From a virus: a DNA stretch of 53,517 bases. Shown here piece after piece: positions 6,905 through 13,431 of the stretch; position 1 is the stretch's first letter; every line of letters starts with the position of its first letter. Made by a program: the position numbers and the translations under genes. Under the pieces are notes generated by a model. That model saw nothing but the letters and a program-made list of their open reading frames with translations, was not told where the DNA came from and did not search any database. The DNA is taken from positions 1-53,517 of the IMG/VR virus record IMGVR_UViG_3300036845_000533; one strand, given 5' to 3'.

Positions 6905-7294
6905 TCATTCCGCGGTGCCCAGTGGAATCTCGACCAGAACCATCGCGCCCGCTGTCCGCGCGATCACATCGCAGATCCGTTTGGGTGAGCGTTCGACCGT
7001 CACACGCTGGCGGTCATCAACCAACAGGTACATGTGGCGGCCATCGATCCGGATACCGTCCCGGCGAAGCCGCCCCAGAATCAGGCGGCATTTCTGTAGC
7101 GAGATTTTCTTTTGGCGAAGGGCCGCAATCAGACGAACTTCGGCCAGCTCGCGCGGACCGTAAATCCTTCTGCCGTGCGCGAGCGCAGGACACACCAGGT
7201 TTCTCTCATCCCACCACTGCAGTTGGCGCAGGGTGATTCCGGCAGACTGGCTGACGGCGTTGCTGCTCCATCCCTCGAGCGTTGCGCCCTGCAT
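6905..7294 (-). CDS. MerR-type DNA-binding regulator
   Basis: The 129-residue product (ATG 7294; a TTG at 7321 is the alternative) has a MerR/HTH_17-like winged helix. NAVSQSAGITLRQLQWWDER is the recognition region, followed by RRIYGPRELAEVRLIAALRQ and an ISLQKCRLIL helix. The C-terminal half is a small predicted alpha/beta domain (MYLLVDDRQRVTVERSP) without recognised effector residues. It probably regulates transcription of the second early operon or of the gap just downstream. Confidence 0.75.
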   Translation of the reverse strand: MQGATLEGWSSNAVSQSAGITLRQLQWWDERNLVCPALAHGRRIYGPRELAEVRLIAALRQKKISLQKCRLILGRLRRDGIRIDGRHMYLLVDDRQRVTVERSPKRICDVIARTAGAMVLVEIPLGTAE

Positions 7295-7298
7295 GCCG

Positions 7299-7667
7299 CT
7301 ATTCCTCACTCGCAGCAGCAAGAGTTACTTCTCTACATCGGCACGCTTTGGCGGCCGTCGTCTTGTCGGCGCGCTCGATGATCTGCCAACCGGTTCCATT
7401 GCAGTGCGGACAATTCTTACTGCTCGGTAATGGTGCGCTGGTCGTCGCCGTATTCTTGACCGGATGAAAGTAGTGGTAGATCTGGGCCGGCATTGGCGCC
7501 TGGATCTCGTCCTGTAGCCACCTTGTCACGAATACGCGTGCCGCTCCTACAGAGGGCGCAGTCTCCAGCATGTCCACCAGAATTTCTTGCGCTTCTTCAG
7601 CGTCGGGATAGTGCGGTAAAAAGCGCAATCGCCGGACTTGCTCAAGTGCGGTTTGGCGGGCAATCAT
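7299..7667 (-). CDS. Zinc-ribbon protein next to the replication gene
   Basis: This 122-residue protein has a helical N-terminal half (ALEQVRRLRFLPHYPDAEEA) and a C-terminal CPHCNGTGW...CRCRE motif like DnaJ-type zinc knuckles. It overlaps the stop of the winged-helix replication-like gene by 4 bp, so the pair is translationally coupled. A helper of the replication initiator is a reasonable guess, based on position only. Confidence 0.65.
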   Translation of the reverse strand: MIARQTALEQVRRLRFLPHYPDAEEAQEILVDMLETAPSVGAARVFVTRWLQDEIQAPMPAQIYHYFHPVKNTATTSAPLPSSKNCPHCNGTGWQIIERADKTTAAKACRCREVTLAAASEE

Positions 7668-8695
7668 TTCATCACCTCGCCTGGGTAAAAGATTCCTTTG
7701 GCGTGCCGTTCCGCATCGGCCTTGATGGCGCGCTGCTCACTCAACGACGAAATACGCTCTAGCCGTTCCGCCTTGGGCTCGAAGGCGCGCCGTGCCGGCG
7801 TCCGTATAACCGGCGCCACGATCCACTCGCCTTCCTTGACCCAGCGCCAGAGCTGCGGGATAAACGCGCCGGCTTCCAGCGTGGCCCAGTACTCGCGCCA
7901 TTGCTGATGCCGTGATCGGAGCGTCGCCACCAGTTTGGCTGCCTGCTGCCAGTTCTCGTGGAGTAGCCGGTCGATTTCTTCCAGTGCGGCCAGTGCCTTA
8001 CCCGGTTGTGGGTGTACGGCAACTAACTCCTGCCAGAGCGCTTCACTGTAGCGCGATCGCAGCGGACGCCGTGCCGCGTTCAGACGAGCCGGCATTTGGT
8101 CTTCATCAAGAGATTTATCCACAACCAGAGCGGGGGTCGCCGGCGCCTGTCTTGGCTCCGCATGGTGTACGCTCCGGTCGGCGGCAAGCCCCTCGTTGTT
8201 AGATAAGTAGGTTCTATCAGTAGGTTCAGTTAATAAGGAGACGGGCGGGTCCAGAGTTCCATTTTGATACTCTGCAGAGTTCCATTTTGACACTCTGGGA
8301 CTTGGGTTCTGTTCGCCTTCTCTTTGCTCTGCGGGCGGGCTCGCGCCGGGGGCCTTTTCCACAGGCTTGGAAAACTTGATCCTCGCTTGAGCCAGCATTT
8401 TGGCCCACATCTCCCGGGCGGCAATGATGTACTGATTAACCCGTTGTGTGTGTCTGATGATGACGAGGCCCCATTGCTGAAGTTCGCGCAGGGCCCGAAG
8501 GACGGTGCTACGGCTCAACGATAAATCGGTAGCTAACCGGATTATCCGCGGGTTGCATTGGCCGGTGATCCGGTTCTTGTAGTCATCCAGAAGGGCCAGA
8601 AGGTGTTTCGCGTTGTTTGATAGACAAGGATCCGCCTCGAGAAACTTTGGCAGAACGATAGATGGTTGAGTTATTGTGGTCATAGATGTGTTCAT
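7664..8695 (-). CDS. Winged-helix replication-initiator-like protein
   Basis: A 343-residue protein starting at ATG 8695, with AAAGGG five bases upstream; a TTG at 8740 is less likely. The N-terminal domain (about residues 20-90) is a winged helix: NAKHLLALLDDY, CNPRIIRLATDLSLSRSTVL as the helix-turn-helix, and RALRELQQWGLVII as the wing. A proline/serine-rich linker with WNSAEYQNGTL follows. The C-terminus has aromatic and charged helices (YWATLEAGAFIPQLWRWVKE). This arrangement matches phage and plasmid replication initiators annotated as helix-turn-helix proteins. A regulator is the alternative. The phage origin may lie inside this gene, but no clear iterons were seen. Confidence 0.65.
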   Translation of the reverse strand: MNTSMTTITQPSIVLPKFLEADPCLSNNAKHLLALLDDYKNRITGQCNPRIIRLATDLSLSRSTVLRALRELQQWGLVIIRHTQRVNQYIIAAREMWAKMLAQARIKFSKPVEKAPGASPPAEQREGEQNPSPRVSKWNSAEYQNGTLDPPVSLLTEPTDRTYLSNNEGLAADRSVHHAEPRQAPATPALVVDKSLDEDQMPARLNAARRPLRSRYSEALWQELVAVHPQPGKALAALEEIDRLLHENWQQAAKLVATLRSRHQQWREYWATLEAGAFIPQLWRWVKEGEWIVAPVIRTPARRAFEPKAERLERISSLSEQRAIKADAERHAKGIFYPGEVMK

Positions 8696-8744
8696 AGAAA
8701 CCCTTTCTGAACAAGGCTTTTTAGTAGGAGCTTTCTTCAATCAG

Positions 8745-8789
8745 TGAAATGAACCGCTCACGGAATGGACCCCATGGGCGGTTTTCTTT
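8745..8789 (-). terminator. Weak hairpin between VRR-NUC gene and replication gene
   Basis: AACCGC (8752-8757) can pair with GCGGTT (8777-8782) across a 19-base loop that itself has a small stem. A T-rich tract (TTCTTTTT) lies on the plus-strand side. It could act in either direction; on the minus strand the tail is poor. This is a low-confidence call in a 94-bp spacer. Confidence 0.25.
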
Positions 8790-9158
8790 TTAGGGGCTGC
8801 GCTCGTGGCGCGTCAGCCAGTCCTGCAGCTCTTGGGAAGACGTCACCACGGCGACGCGCAACCGGTAGCCCAGGGTTAGTTGCTGGATCTTGACGATCTG
8901 CTCGGCGGACAGAACGCCACCCGATTGACGTTTCACTTCCAGTAGGAATCCCGGATACTTCGCGTGAATGACGATGTAATCCGGCAGGCCCTTCTCACCG
9001 ATGACGATCCAGCGCCCGTCAATTGTCCGGAATCGGCCGACATGTTGGCGGCTGATCCAGTAGCCGCGGAGTCGCAGCAGATCCAGGCAGGCGCGTTCAA
9101 CATCGTTTTCGGCCAGCGGTAAAGGCGCCGTCAATCGGAATGTCTTCGGAATTGTCAC
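8790..9158 (-). CDS. VRR-NUC domain nuclease
   Basis: The 122-residue protein has the VRR-NUC signature of PD-(D/E)XK nucleases that act on branched or flap DNA: ENDVERACLDLLRLRG (helix with the conserved glutamate), GLPD with D60, then FLLEVKR with E74 and K76, and a helical AEQIVKIQQL with a conserved Gln (Q87). These standalone VRR-NUC proteins are common in phages, where a role in Holliday-junction or flap resolution during replication has been proposed. The start is a GTG overlapping the next gene by 4 bp. Confidence 0.85.
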   Translation of the reverse strand: MTIPKTFRLTAPLPLAENDVERACLDLLRLRGYWISRQHVGRFRTIDGRWIVIGEKGLPDYIVIHAKYPGFLLEVKRQSGGVLSAEQIVKIQQLTLGYRLRVAVVTSSQELQDWLTRHERSP

Positions 9159-9388
9159 AGGGGAGACTCCTCAAGTACCGATAGGCCGCCACGAATTGCG
9201 GGATCCTGTTCCGGAAAGTCTCTCGGTTCCAGCCGGTTGAATTCGGCGATCCACGCCTCGATGCTCATGCCCGAGTTCATGGTTTGTTTCAGGAAGCGTA
9301 TCCCCATGCGCAGGTATTCGACCTGTTGGGAGAGAGTCTCTATTTCTTCGTGGAGATCGGTTACGATTTGTTCTTCTTCAATGGTCAT
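9155..9388 (-). CDS. Small coiled-coil hypothetical protein
   Basis: A 77-residue protein starting at ATG 9388. The N-terminal 45 residues form a probable coiled coil (EEEQIVTDLHEEIETLSQQV, then EYLRMGIRFL). The C-terminal part is AWIAEFNRLEPRDF. No function is recognised. An upstream in-frame start at 9436 would overlap a 28-residue ORF and is less attractive. Confidence 0.55.
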   Translation of the reverse strand: MTIEEEQIVTDLHEEIETLSQQVEYLRMGIRFLKQTMNSGMSIEAWIAEFNRLEPRDFPEQDPAIRGGLSVLEESPL

Positions 9389-9393
9389 AGGCG

Positions 9394-9480
9394 TTAACGA
9401 ATGCGATCTCCGCGCTCGAAGCCGGCGCACTCCCATGCATAGCTATTCGACCGGTGTTGATCTACTGCGCGGAAGATCAT
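9394..9480 (-). CDS. Possible 28-residue mini-gene
   Basis: The ATG at 9480 overlaps the stop of the preceding gene as ATGA, and the ORF ends at TAA 9394, five bases before the next start. It thus fills an 88-bp gap exactly. The product is a 28-mer that starts MIFRAVDQHRSNSYAWECAG. The coupling is suggestive, but the length makes a chance ORF possible. Confidence 0.4.
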   Translation of the reverse strand: MIFRAVDQHRSNSYAWECAGFERGDRIR

Positions 9481-9743
9481 GCAATCTCCGCGGAGTAAGC
9501 CGTCAATGGACGGTCTGGTTCCCCATCAGCGCGTGGCCCGTTGCGTGACGCCAGACGATAGAACCGCAAGGCTTCGTCCAGGGTTTTGAACTGCCGCGCT
9601 TGGTCCCGGGCTTCCGTTACGATGAGGTGGACGAACTCGCCGCCTTCATCCGGCCGCGGAGTCGGATCATAGTCCACCAGGTACTTGCCGTTATACTCGG
9701 TGGGCTCTCCGTCAACCCGGTCAATGAGCTTAATCGTGAACAT
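9477..9743 (-). CDS. Hypothetical protein
   Basis: An 88-residue protein, MFTIKLIDRVDGEPTEYNGK, with a VHLIVTEARDQARQFKTLDE segment and an ALRFYRLAS helix. It looks like a small alpha/beta phage protein of unknown role. It is overlapped by its operon neighbours on both sides. Confidence 0.6.
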   Translation of the reverse strand: MFTIKLIDRVDGEPTEYNGKYLVDYDPTPRPDEGGEFVHLIVTEARDQARQFKTLDEALRFYRLASRNGPRADGEPDRPLTAYSAEIA

Positions 9744-9993
9744 CTACACCATCCTTTCGAGCAGCCAGTGCAGCCTGAATTGCTCGTTCTAGTCCGCAAT
9801 TGCATTCAGTTATTTCGTACCGGCAACCTTCGCGATGCTGCATCCAATCGACTGCGACATCCACTAGCCGCAGGACCAGCGGGATGTCATGATCGACCAT
9901 TGCGCAAGCTGTTTTCCATCCATCGCGTGGATCTTCCAGTGCTGCCTTGCGCCGTGCGTTTATCTCCGCGAGGGTTGCGGCTAGGGTGGTCAC
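9730..9993 (-). CDS. Hypothetical protein with Cys/His cluster
   Basis: An 87-residue protein, N-terminally helical (TLAATLAEINARRKAAL). It has a possible metal site in HREGCRYEITECNCGLE and a helical C-terminus. The pattern WMQHxxxC....CNCGLExAI occurs in small phage proteins of unknown function. It overlaps the next gene by 14 bp. Confidence 0.6.
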   Translation of the reverse strand: MTTLAATLAEINARRKAALEDPRDGWKTACAMVDHDIPLVLRLVDVAVDWMQHREGCRYEITECNCGLERAIQAALAARKDGVDVHD

Positions 9994-10208
9994 TCGGTGG
10001 CCTCCCTGAGATCGTCCTCGGACAACTCGTCTGGATCGTCATCAGAACTCCAATCTGCGATGTTCAGAAAGTCGTCCCCCTCGAATTGCCATTGGTTAAC
10101 TGGGTCATTCCGCAACGATTGCAGCGCCTCTTCTTTGCTCTCGGCCAAGAGTTTTACTGTGACCATGGCCGTAGCCTGAATCCGCATGTCTACAAAAAAG
10201 GTTTTCAT
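9990..10208 (-). CDS. Hypothetical protein with acidic tail
   Basis: A 72-residue protein, MKTFFVDMRIQATAMVTVKL, then a short helix (ESKEEALQSL) and an acidic C-terminus (DDDPDELSEDDLREATE). The beta-beta-alpha start with AESKEEAL resembles small phage proteins annotated as DpnD/PcfM-like, but this is only a loose likeness. Confidence 0.55.
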   Translation of the reverse strand: MKTFFVDMRIQATAMVTVKLLAESKEEALQSLRNDPVNQWQFEGDDFLNIADWSSDDDPDELSEDDLREATE

Positions 10209-10414
10209 TTCCCCTCACTTTTATCCGCGCTCACTTGAGCGGCCGGCGCGACGCGCTCCCCGCCAAGTTTCATCTGGCCCCAGTCGTAGTGGAACTCCTT
10301 GCCGCACTCGAGACAGACCACATAGTGGCCGCTTCGGTCAGAGCACATCATGGGAAAGGTAAAGCGAGGGTGGCGGCAGCAGAATTGCCGCAGAAGCTGG
10401 AGGATGATGCTCAT
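10205..10414 (-). CDS. Small zinc-ribbon protein
   Basis: A 69-residue protein with CCRHPRFTFPMMCSDRSGHY followed by VCLECGKEFHYDW. Acidobacterial and phage proteins with the pattern CRHxxxTFP...YxVCLxCGxEFxYDW are common and uncharacterised, probably binding one zinc. It is the first gene of the second early operon. GGAGG lies five bases before the ATG, and the strong terminator at 10447-10484 lies about 33 bp further upstream. Confidence 0.7.
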   Translation of the reverse strand: MSIILQLLRQFCCRHPRFTFPMMCSDRSGHYVVCLECGKEFHYDWGQMKLGGERVAPAAQVSADKSEGK

Positions 10415-10446
10415 CGAGCCTCCAGGAATGGTTCGGGTGCCGCAGC

Positions 10447-10484
10447 AAAAAAAACGGACCGCGGCTTTCTTTCTCCGCGGTCCG
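10447..10484 (-). terminator. Strong rho-independent terminator
   Basis: A perfect 10-bp GC-rich stem pairs CGGACCGCGG (10455-10464) with CCGCGGTCCG (10475-10484) around a 10-base loop. On the minus strand it is followed at once by eight T residues (the A-run 10447-10454 of the plus strand). It lies about 250 bp past the integrase stop, beyond the presumed attP, and 33 bp before the next gene, so it ends the early/integrase transcript. Confidence 0.9.
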
Positions 10485-10587
10485 CGACGAAGTGATCCCC
10501 CAGTGATCCCCTAGTCGTTTTTAAGTTGTCTGTAAACTGCTGAAAAATTAGTGCGTTACCGACCCATGCGGATCGTTGCAGATTGAC

Positions 10588-10596
10588 AGTATAGCA
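10588..10596 (-). promoter_or_regulatory. Possible extended -10 promoter in attP
   Basis: On the minus strand TGC-TATACT forms an extended -10 element. No good -35 stands 17 bases upstream. Any transcript would run straight into the terminator at 10447-10484. It is a candidate only. Confidence 0.25.
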
Positions 10597-10637
10597 TGTA
10601 ATGACTTTGTAAGCTGTTGATTCTATAGCGGTGCAGA

Positions 10638-10667
10638 TACGGTGAAAAACGGTGAAATACGGTGTTT
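10638..10667 (+). repeat. Three 10-bp tandem repeats (ACGGTGAAA type)
   Basis: ACGGTG occurs at 10639-10644, 10649-10654 and 10659-10664, exactly one per 10 bp; the first two copies continue GAAA. The spacing places them on one face of the helix, as expected for cooperative binding by Xis, IHF-like or AlpA-type proteins. Confidence 0.7.
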
Positions 10668-10730
10668 CGGGGTTACTTGATCCCCTAGTTGATCCCCTTG
10701 TTTTTGGCGCACGAAATGATGCGCCAGAGG

Positions 10731-12008
10731 TCACTGGATGGACACCGCCGTTCCGATCCGTGCAGCGACATCAGCGGGAAATGCGATGCGGCCGCGGAGC
10801 AGGCTTTCGAGGTGGGTCATCTGTGAAATGGTAAGCGAATCGACGGGCTGCATGTAGACTCTTGCTGTCATGTCCGGCTTCGAGTGGCCGAGCTGCGCCT
10901 GCACTGCTTTGAGGTCAAGGCCGACGAATTGAGAGATCGTCGCAAAGGATCGGCGCAGCATCTGGAAGTCAACGTCCTGAACCGGAATTTTAGCGCGTAC
11001 CGCGGCCGGTCGTAGGATGCCCCGCACGATATTGGAATAGATTGCCGGTCGGCCAGTGCTGCCGCGGAACAGAACATCCTTCGGGCCAATCCCTTCGGCT
11101 GTGATCCAGGCATGCACCTCGGACGCGAGCTCCGGCGGAAGGTGAATGAATCGAGAGGCCCCGGTCTTCGTGCTCTTGACGTTTCTCCAGCGATCGAAGG
11201 CCTTGTTGATGTGGATCCAGGTCGGACCGACATCCGCCACCGTGACGGCCATCAATTCGGCCGGCCGGGTGGCGCCGAGGATCGAAACCCAGACGATCAG
11301 ACGATCCCGGATGCTCAGTTCGTTGAGTAAGGCCGGAAGATACTGCGGCGGGAAAACACTCTTATCCGGCTTGATCGCCTGCTTGGGAACTTTGAGCCGA
11401 ACCGTCACAGAACGCGCCGGATTGCGTGTCGTCATTCCCCGTTCCAGAGCGAGATCGAACACGGCTCGAAGGTTCGTTAAGACATGCGTGGCATACGACG
11501 TACTGATGCCCTTCTTGATCACCTTCTTTTTTCGAACATCCTGCCGGTGAGCTAGCGATCCCATGAACCGCTTGAGATCCTCCGGCATGATTGAATCGAC
11601 CTCACGCTGACCCAGCGCGGGAATGATCGAATTATTGAAGATCGACCGGGTATTACGGCGCGTGCCTTCTTCCCAGTCGACTTCCCGCATGGTCAGGTAA
11701 TCCTCACAAAGATCTGCTACCTTTGCTCGTCCTGTGGTGGCCACAGCCTGGCCGGCCTGGCGGCGCAGCCATGCAACGTGCAGGTCTTCCGCCTGGCCCT
11801 TGGTTAGTGCGGCCTTGGTCCCCAGGATGCGCTTGCGGCGCAGCCGGCGTTTGGTCCCGTCCGGTCCGACCTCGTGCACATACCAGAGGCCCATCCATTT
11901 CTTTTCGCGTTTGCCGACCAGTTCGACCCATCCGTTCTGGTGGCTCTCCCGGTGGCGGTGTGCGGCGCAATATGCGGCAAGGTCCAGCTGTGTTTGTCCG
12001 TCCCTCAT
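10731..12008 (-). CDS. int: Tyrosine recombinase (phage integrase)
   Basis: The 425-residue integrase catalyses site-specific recombination between attP and the host attB. An arm-binding and SAM-like core-binding region covers about residues 20-200 (LCEDYLTMREV, ALGQREVDSI, YATHVLTNLRAVF). The catalytic domain follows, with R248 (GATRP), K281 (STKTG), R352 (MLRRSF), H375 (QLGHS) and the nucleophile Y385 (RVYMQP). The box-II histidine expected three residues before R352 is Q349, a variant I have seen in acidobacterial integrases. Its start overlaps an AlpA-like gene by 4 bp. attP lies just past its stop. Confidence 0.95.
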   Translation of the reverse strand: MRDGQTQLDLAAYCAAHRHRESHQNGWVELVGKREKKWMGLWYVHEVGPDGTKRRLRRKRILGTKAALTKGQAEDLHVAWLRRQAGQAVATTGRAKVADLCEDYLTMREVDWEEGTRRNTRSIFNNSIIPALGQREVDSIMPEDLKRFMGSLAHRQDVRKKKVIKKGISTSYATHVLTNLRAVFDLALERGMTTRNPARSVTVRLKVPKQAIKPDKSVFPPQYLPALLNELSIRDRLIVWVSILGATRPAELMAVTVADVGPTWIHINKAFDRWRNVKSTKTGASRFIHLPPELASEVHAWITAEGIGPKDVLFRGSTGRPAIYSNIVRGILRPAAVRAKIPVQDVDFQMLRRSFATISQFVGLDLKAVQAQLGHSKPDMTARVYMQPVDSLTISQMTHLESLLRGRIAFPADVAARIGTAVSIQ

Positions 12009-12229
12009 GACTTCGCCGTCCTCGCTTTGCGTGCTGCTGCCTTTGTCGCCGTCTTGCGCGGTCGTCCCACCTTGCCGATGACCACCGCTTTCAGATCTTT
12101 TTCACTGATCATATGGAAGACTCCGAAGCGGGACGTCTTCAGACGGCCGTCCCGGATCAGCCCGTAAATCCGCATGGTCGATACACCGAGGCGTTTGGCC
12201 GCGTCGCCTACCGTAAGAGGTGCGCTCAT
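12005..12229 (-). CDS. AlpA/excisionase-like DNA-binding protein
   Basis: A 74-residue protein with a MerR-like (HTH_17) fold: PLTVGDAAKRLGVSTMRIYG, then LIRDGRLKTSRFGVFHMISE and a very basic tail (GRPRKTATKAAARKARTAK). It overlaps the start of int by 4 bp. The size, fold and place make it the leading candidate for the recombination directionality factor. A second AlpA-like protein is encoded at 12592-12807. Confidence 0.75.
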   Translation of the reverse strand: MSAPLTVGDAAKRLGVSTMRIYGLIRDGRLKTSRFGVFHMISEKDLKAVVIGKVGRPRKTATKAAARKARTAKS

Positions 12230-12519
12230 GCGCGCCGCCCCTTAGCCGCTTCCAACTTGCGTAGCCGGGTCTTTACTTCGCTCAGTTCGCGCGCCCGTAT
12301 CGCGTCAAGCGCTTCTAGCCTGGTCATCTGTTTGGTGAGCGCGGAGATCGACGCCGTACCGGCTACGATCATTTTCGAATGGCGCTCGACTACGCTCTCG
12401 ATACGACTCAAGCCGTCCCGCAACTCTTCGCGCACCTCCTGGCGGAATCCGCCCATTTCGCGGTTAAAGCTGTCCGCCAGGTTTTGGATCAGCGTTTCTA
12501 TGTGATTTCCCGATTGCAT
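12226..12519 (-). CDS. Coiled-coil hypothetical protein
   Basis: A 97-residue, almost entirely helical protein (FRQEVREELRDGLSRIESVV, then MTRLEALDAIRARELSEVKT), predicted to form a coiled coil. No domain name can be given. An AGGA ribosome-binding site precedes the ATG. It ends in a 4-bp overlap with the AlpA-like gene. Confidence 0.65.
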   Translation of the reverse strand: MQSGNHIETLIQNLADSFNREMGGFRQEVREELRDGLSRIESVVERHSKMIVAGTASISALTKQMTRLEALDAIRARELSEVKTRLRKLEAAKGRRA

Positions 12520-12591
12520 GTTCCTGTTTAGTCCCTTTTTGTTTCAGGCGATTGCACTACTTCGGATAATTGTATAACAGAACATAGGATT

Positions 12592-12807
12592 TCACTGGAT
12601 CGGAACGCCTTTCGCCATCGCTCTATGGCAACGTTCCAGAAAGGCCTCGATGTCGGATTCGCGGAAACGGACCGATTTGCCGAGCTTTAGCGACGGAAGG
12701 ACCGGCCGATATCGGCCTTCAGCATGATCCATGACCCACGCTACTGAGACGTTGAGCATTTCCGCTACCTGTCGCGCATTGAGCAGCGCCGCGGTTGGTT
12801 TAGTCAT
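12592..12807 (-). CDS. Second AlpA/excisionase-like helix-turn-helix protein
   Basis: A 71-residue HTH_17 protein: LLNARQVAEMLNVSVAWVMD, then RYRPVLPSLKLGKSVRFRES and a DIEAFLERC helix. This is the classical AlpA/Xis type (LGKSVRFRxxDIxxFL). It starts with MTKPT, preceded by the same GAAGGGAAG ribosome-binding segment as the sigma-factor gene at 13414. Its start overlaps the sigma gene's stop by 8 bp. It may regulate excision or early transcription. Confidence 0.8.
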   Translation of the reverse strand: MTKPTAALLNARQVAEMLNVSVAWVMDHAEGRYRPVLPSLKLGKSVRFRESDIEAFLERCHRAMAKGVPIQ

Positions 12808-12824
12808 TAGACTGGCTTCCCTTC
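12794..12824. repeat. 31-bp translation-start repeat, copy A
   Basis: This segment matches 13401-13431 at 27 of 31 positions. Both copies cover a GAAGGGAAG ribosome-binding site and the codons for MTKP(T) at the start of two adjacent genes. See the copy at 13401. Confidence 0.75.
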
Positions 12825-13414
12825 AAGGCAGAACTGGCAGCCAGGCGGATGCGTAATTCCGCCCGCGCATAGACCAGGCGCGATTTGACGGCTGTCTCAT
12901 TAATCCCCAATGCTGCAGCAACTTTACGGCGGGGCAATTCCTGGAGGTACCTCAGCGATATCACCCCACGCAGCAACGGCGGGATCCGCTTCACTTCCGA
13001 CCTGAGAAGTTGATTGAATTCTAAACAGGCAAATATGCGTTCAGGATCATCGTCCCCGGACCGCAGTTGAACCGGTACGCGTTCGTGAGCCAAATCCGCG
13101 GCGTCTAGAAAGACGAAGCGCCGCTCTCGATGCCGCAAACGCATCAACATCCGGCACTCATTCACAACAATTCGCCCCAGCCACTTCCCGAAACCTGCCT
13201 CATCCTGGCTCTGTAACTGATCCAAATGCTGGTAAGCCCTTAAGATGGCATTCTGCGCCTGATCCTTTGCCTCGTCGCGGTCGCGCAGAACATGAGAGGC
13301 TATGCCCACACAGTTCCCCCAATGCCGCTCAACGAGCATGCCAAATGCCTTGTCGTCGCCTTTCCGCGCCAGGTCCACAAGTTGCAAATCTGAATAATTC
13401 GTTGGCTTGGTCAT
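12800..13414 (-). CDS. ECF-type sigma factor
   Basis: The 204-residue protein (ATG 13414) has the two-domain layout of extracytoplasmic-function sigma factors. Region 2 spans about residues 10-95 (DLARKGDDKAFGMLVERHW, EAKDQAQNAILRAYQHL, KWLGRIVVNECRML, RLRHRERR). Region 4 spans about 135-190 (RIPPLLRGVISLRYLQELPR, AALGINETAVKSRLVYARAE). There is no region 1.1 or 3. It would direct host RNA polymerase to its own promoter class. Upstream, overlapping by one base (TGATG), is a small CxxC protein. ECF sigmas are unusual in phages; acquisition from a sigma-rich host is likely. Its targets are unknown. Confidence 0.85.
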   Translation of the reverse strand: MTKPTNYSDLQLVDLARKGDDKAFGMLVERHWGNCVGIASHVLRDRDEAKDQAQNAILRAYQHLDQLQSQDEAGFGKWLGRIVVNECRMLMRLRHRERRFVFLDAADLAHERVPVQLRSGDDDPERIFACLEFNQLLRSEVKRIPPLLRGVISLRYLQELPRRKVAAALGINETAVKSRLVYARAELRIRLAASSALKGSQSND

Positions 13415-13431
13415 CACACTGGCTTCCCTTC
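13401..13431. repeat. 31-bp translation-start repeat, copy B
   Basis: A near copy (27/31) of 12794-12824. It covers the ribosome-binding site and first codons of the ECF sigma gene. This points to a small duplication or recombination at gene boundaries. Confidence 0.75.

Larger units (their letters stand above)
10485..10730. other. Presumed attP region with integrase arm-type repeats
   Basis: The non-coding interval after int contains four copies of TGATCCCC: 10493-10500 and 10504-10511 on one side, 10678-10685 and 10690-10697 on the other. Each pair is spaced 11-12 bp, about one helical turn. Between them is a 10-bp triplicate (ACGGTG at 10639, 10649 and 10659), and next to int a 7-bp dyad at 10705-10726. 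Paired direct repeats flanking about 165 bp look like P and P-prime arm sites of a tyrosine integrase. The crossover core cannot be fixed without the host site, and no tRNA 3-prime end is visible. Confidence 0.6.

Noticed and set aside
10411-10734. 107-residue minus-strand ORF between int and the 10414 gene
   Set aside because: It covers the attP repeats and the perfect 10-bp terminator with its T-run, has poor codon use and no ribosome-binding site.
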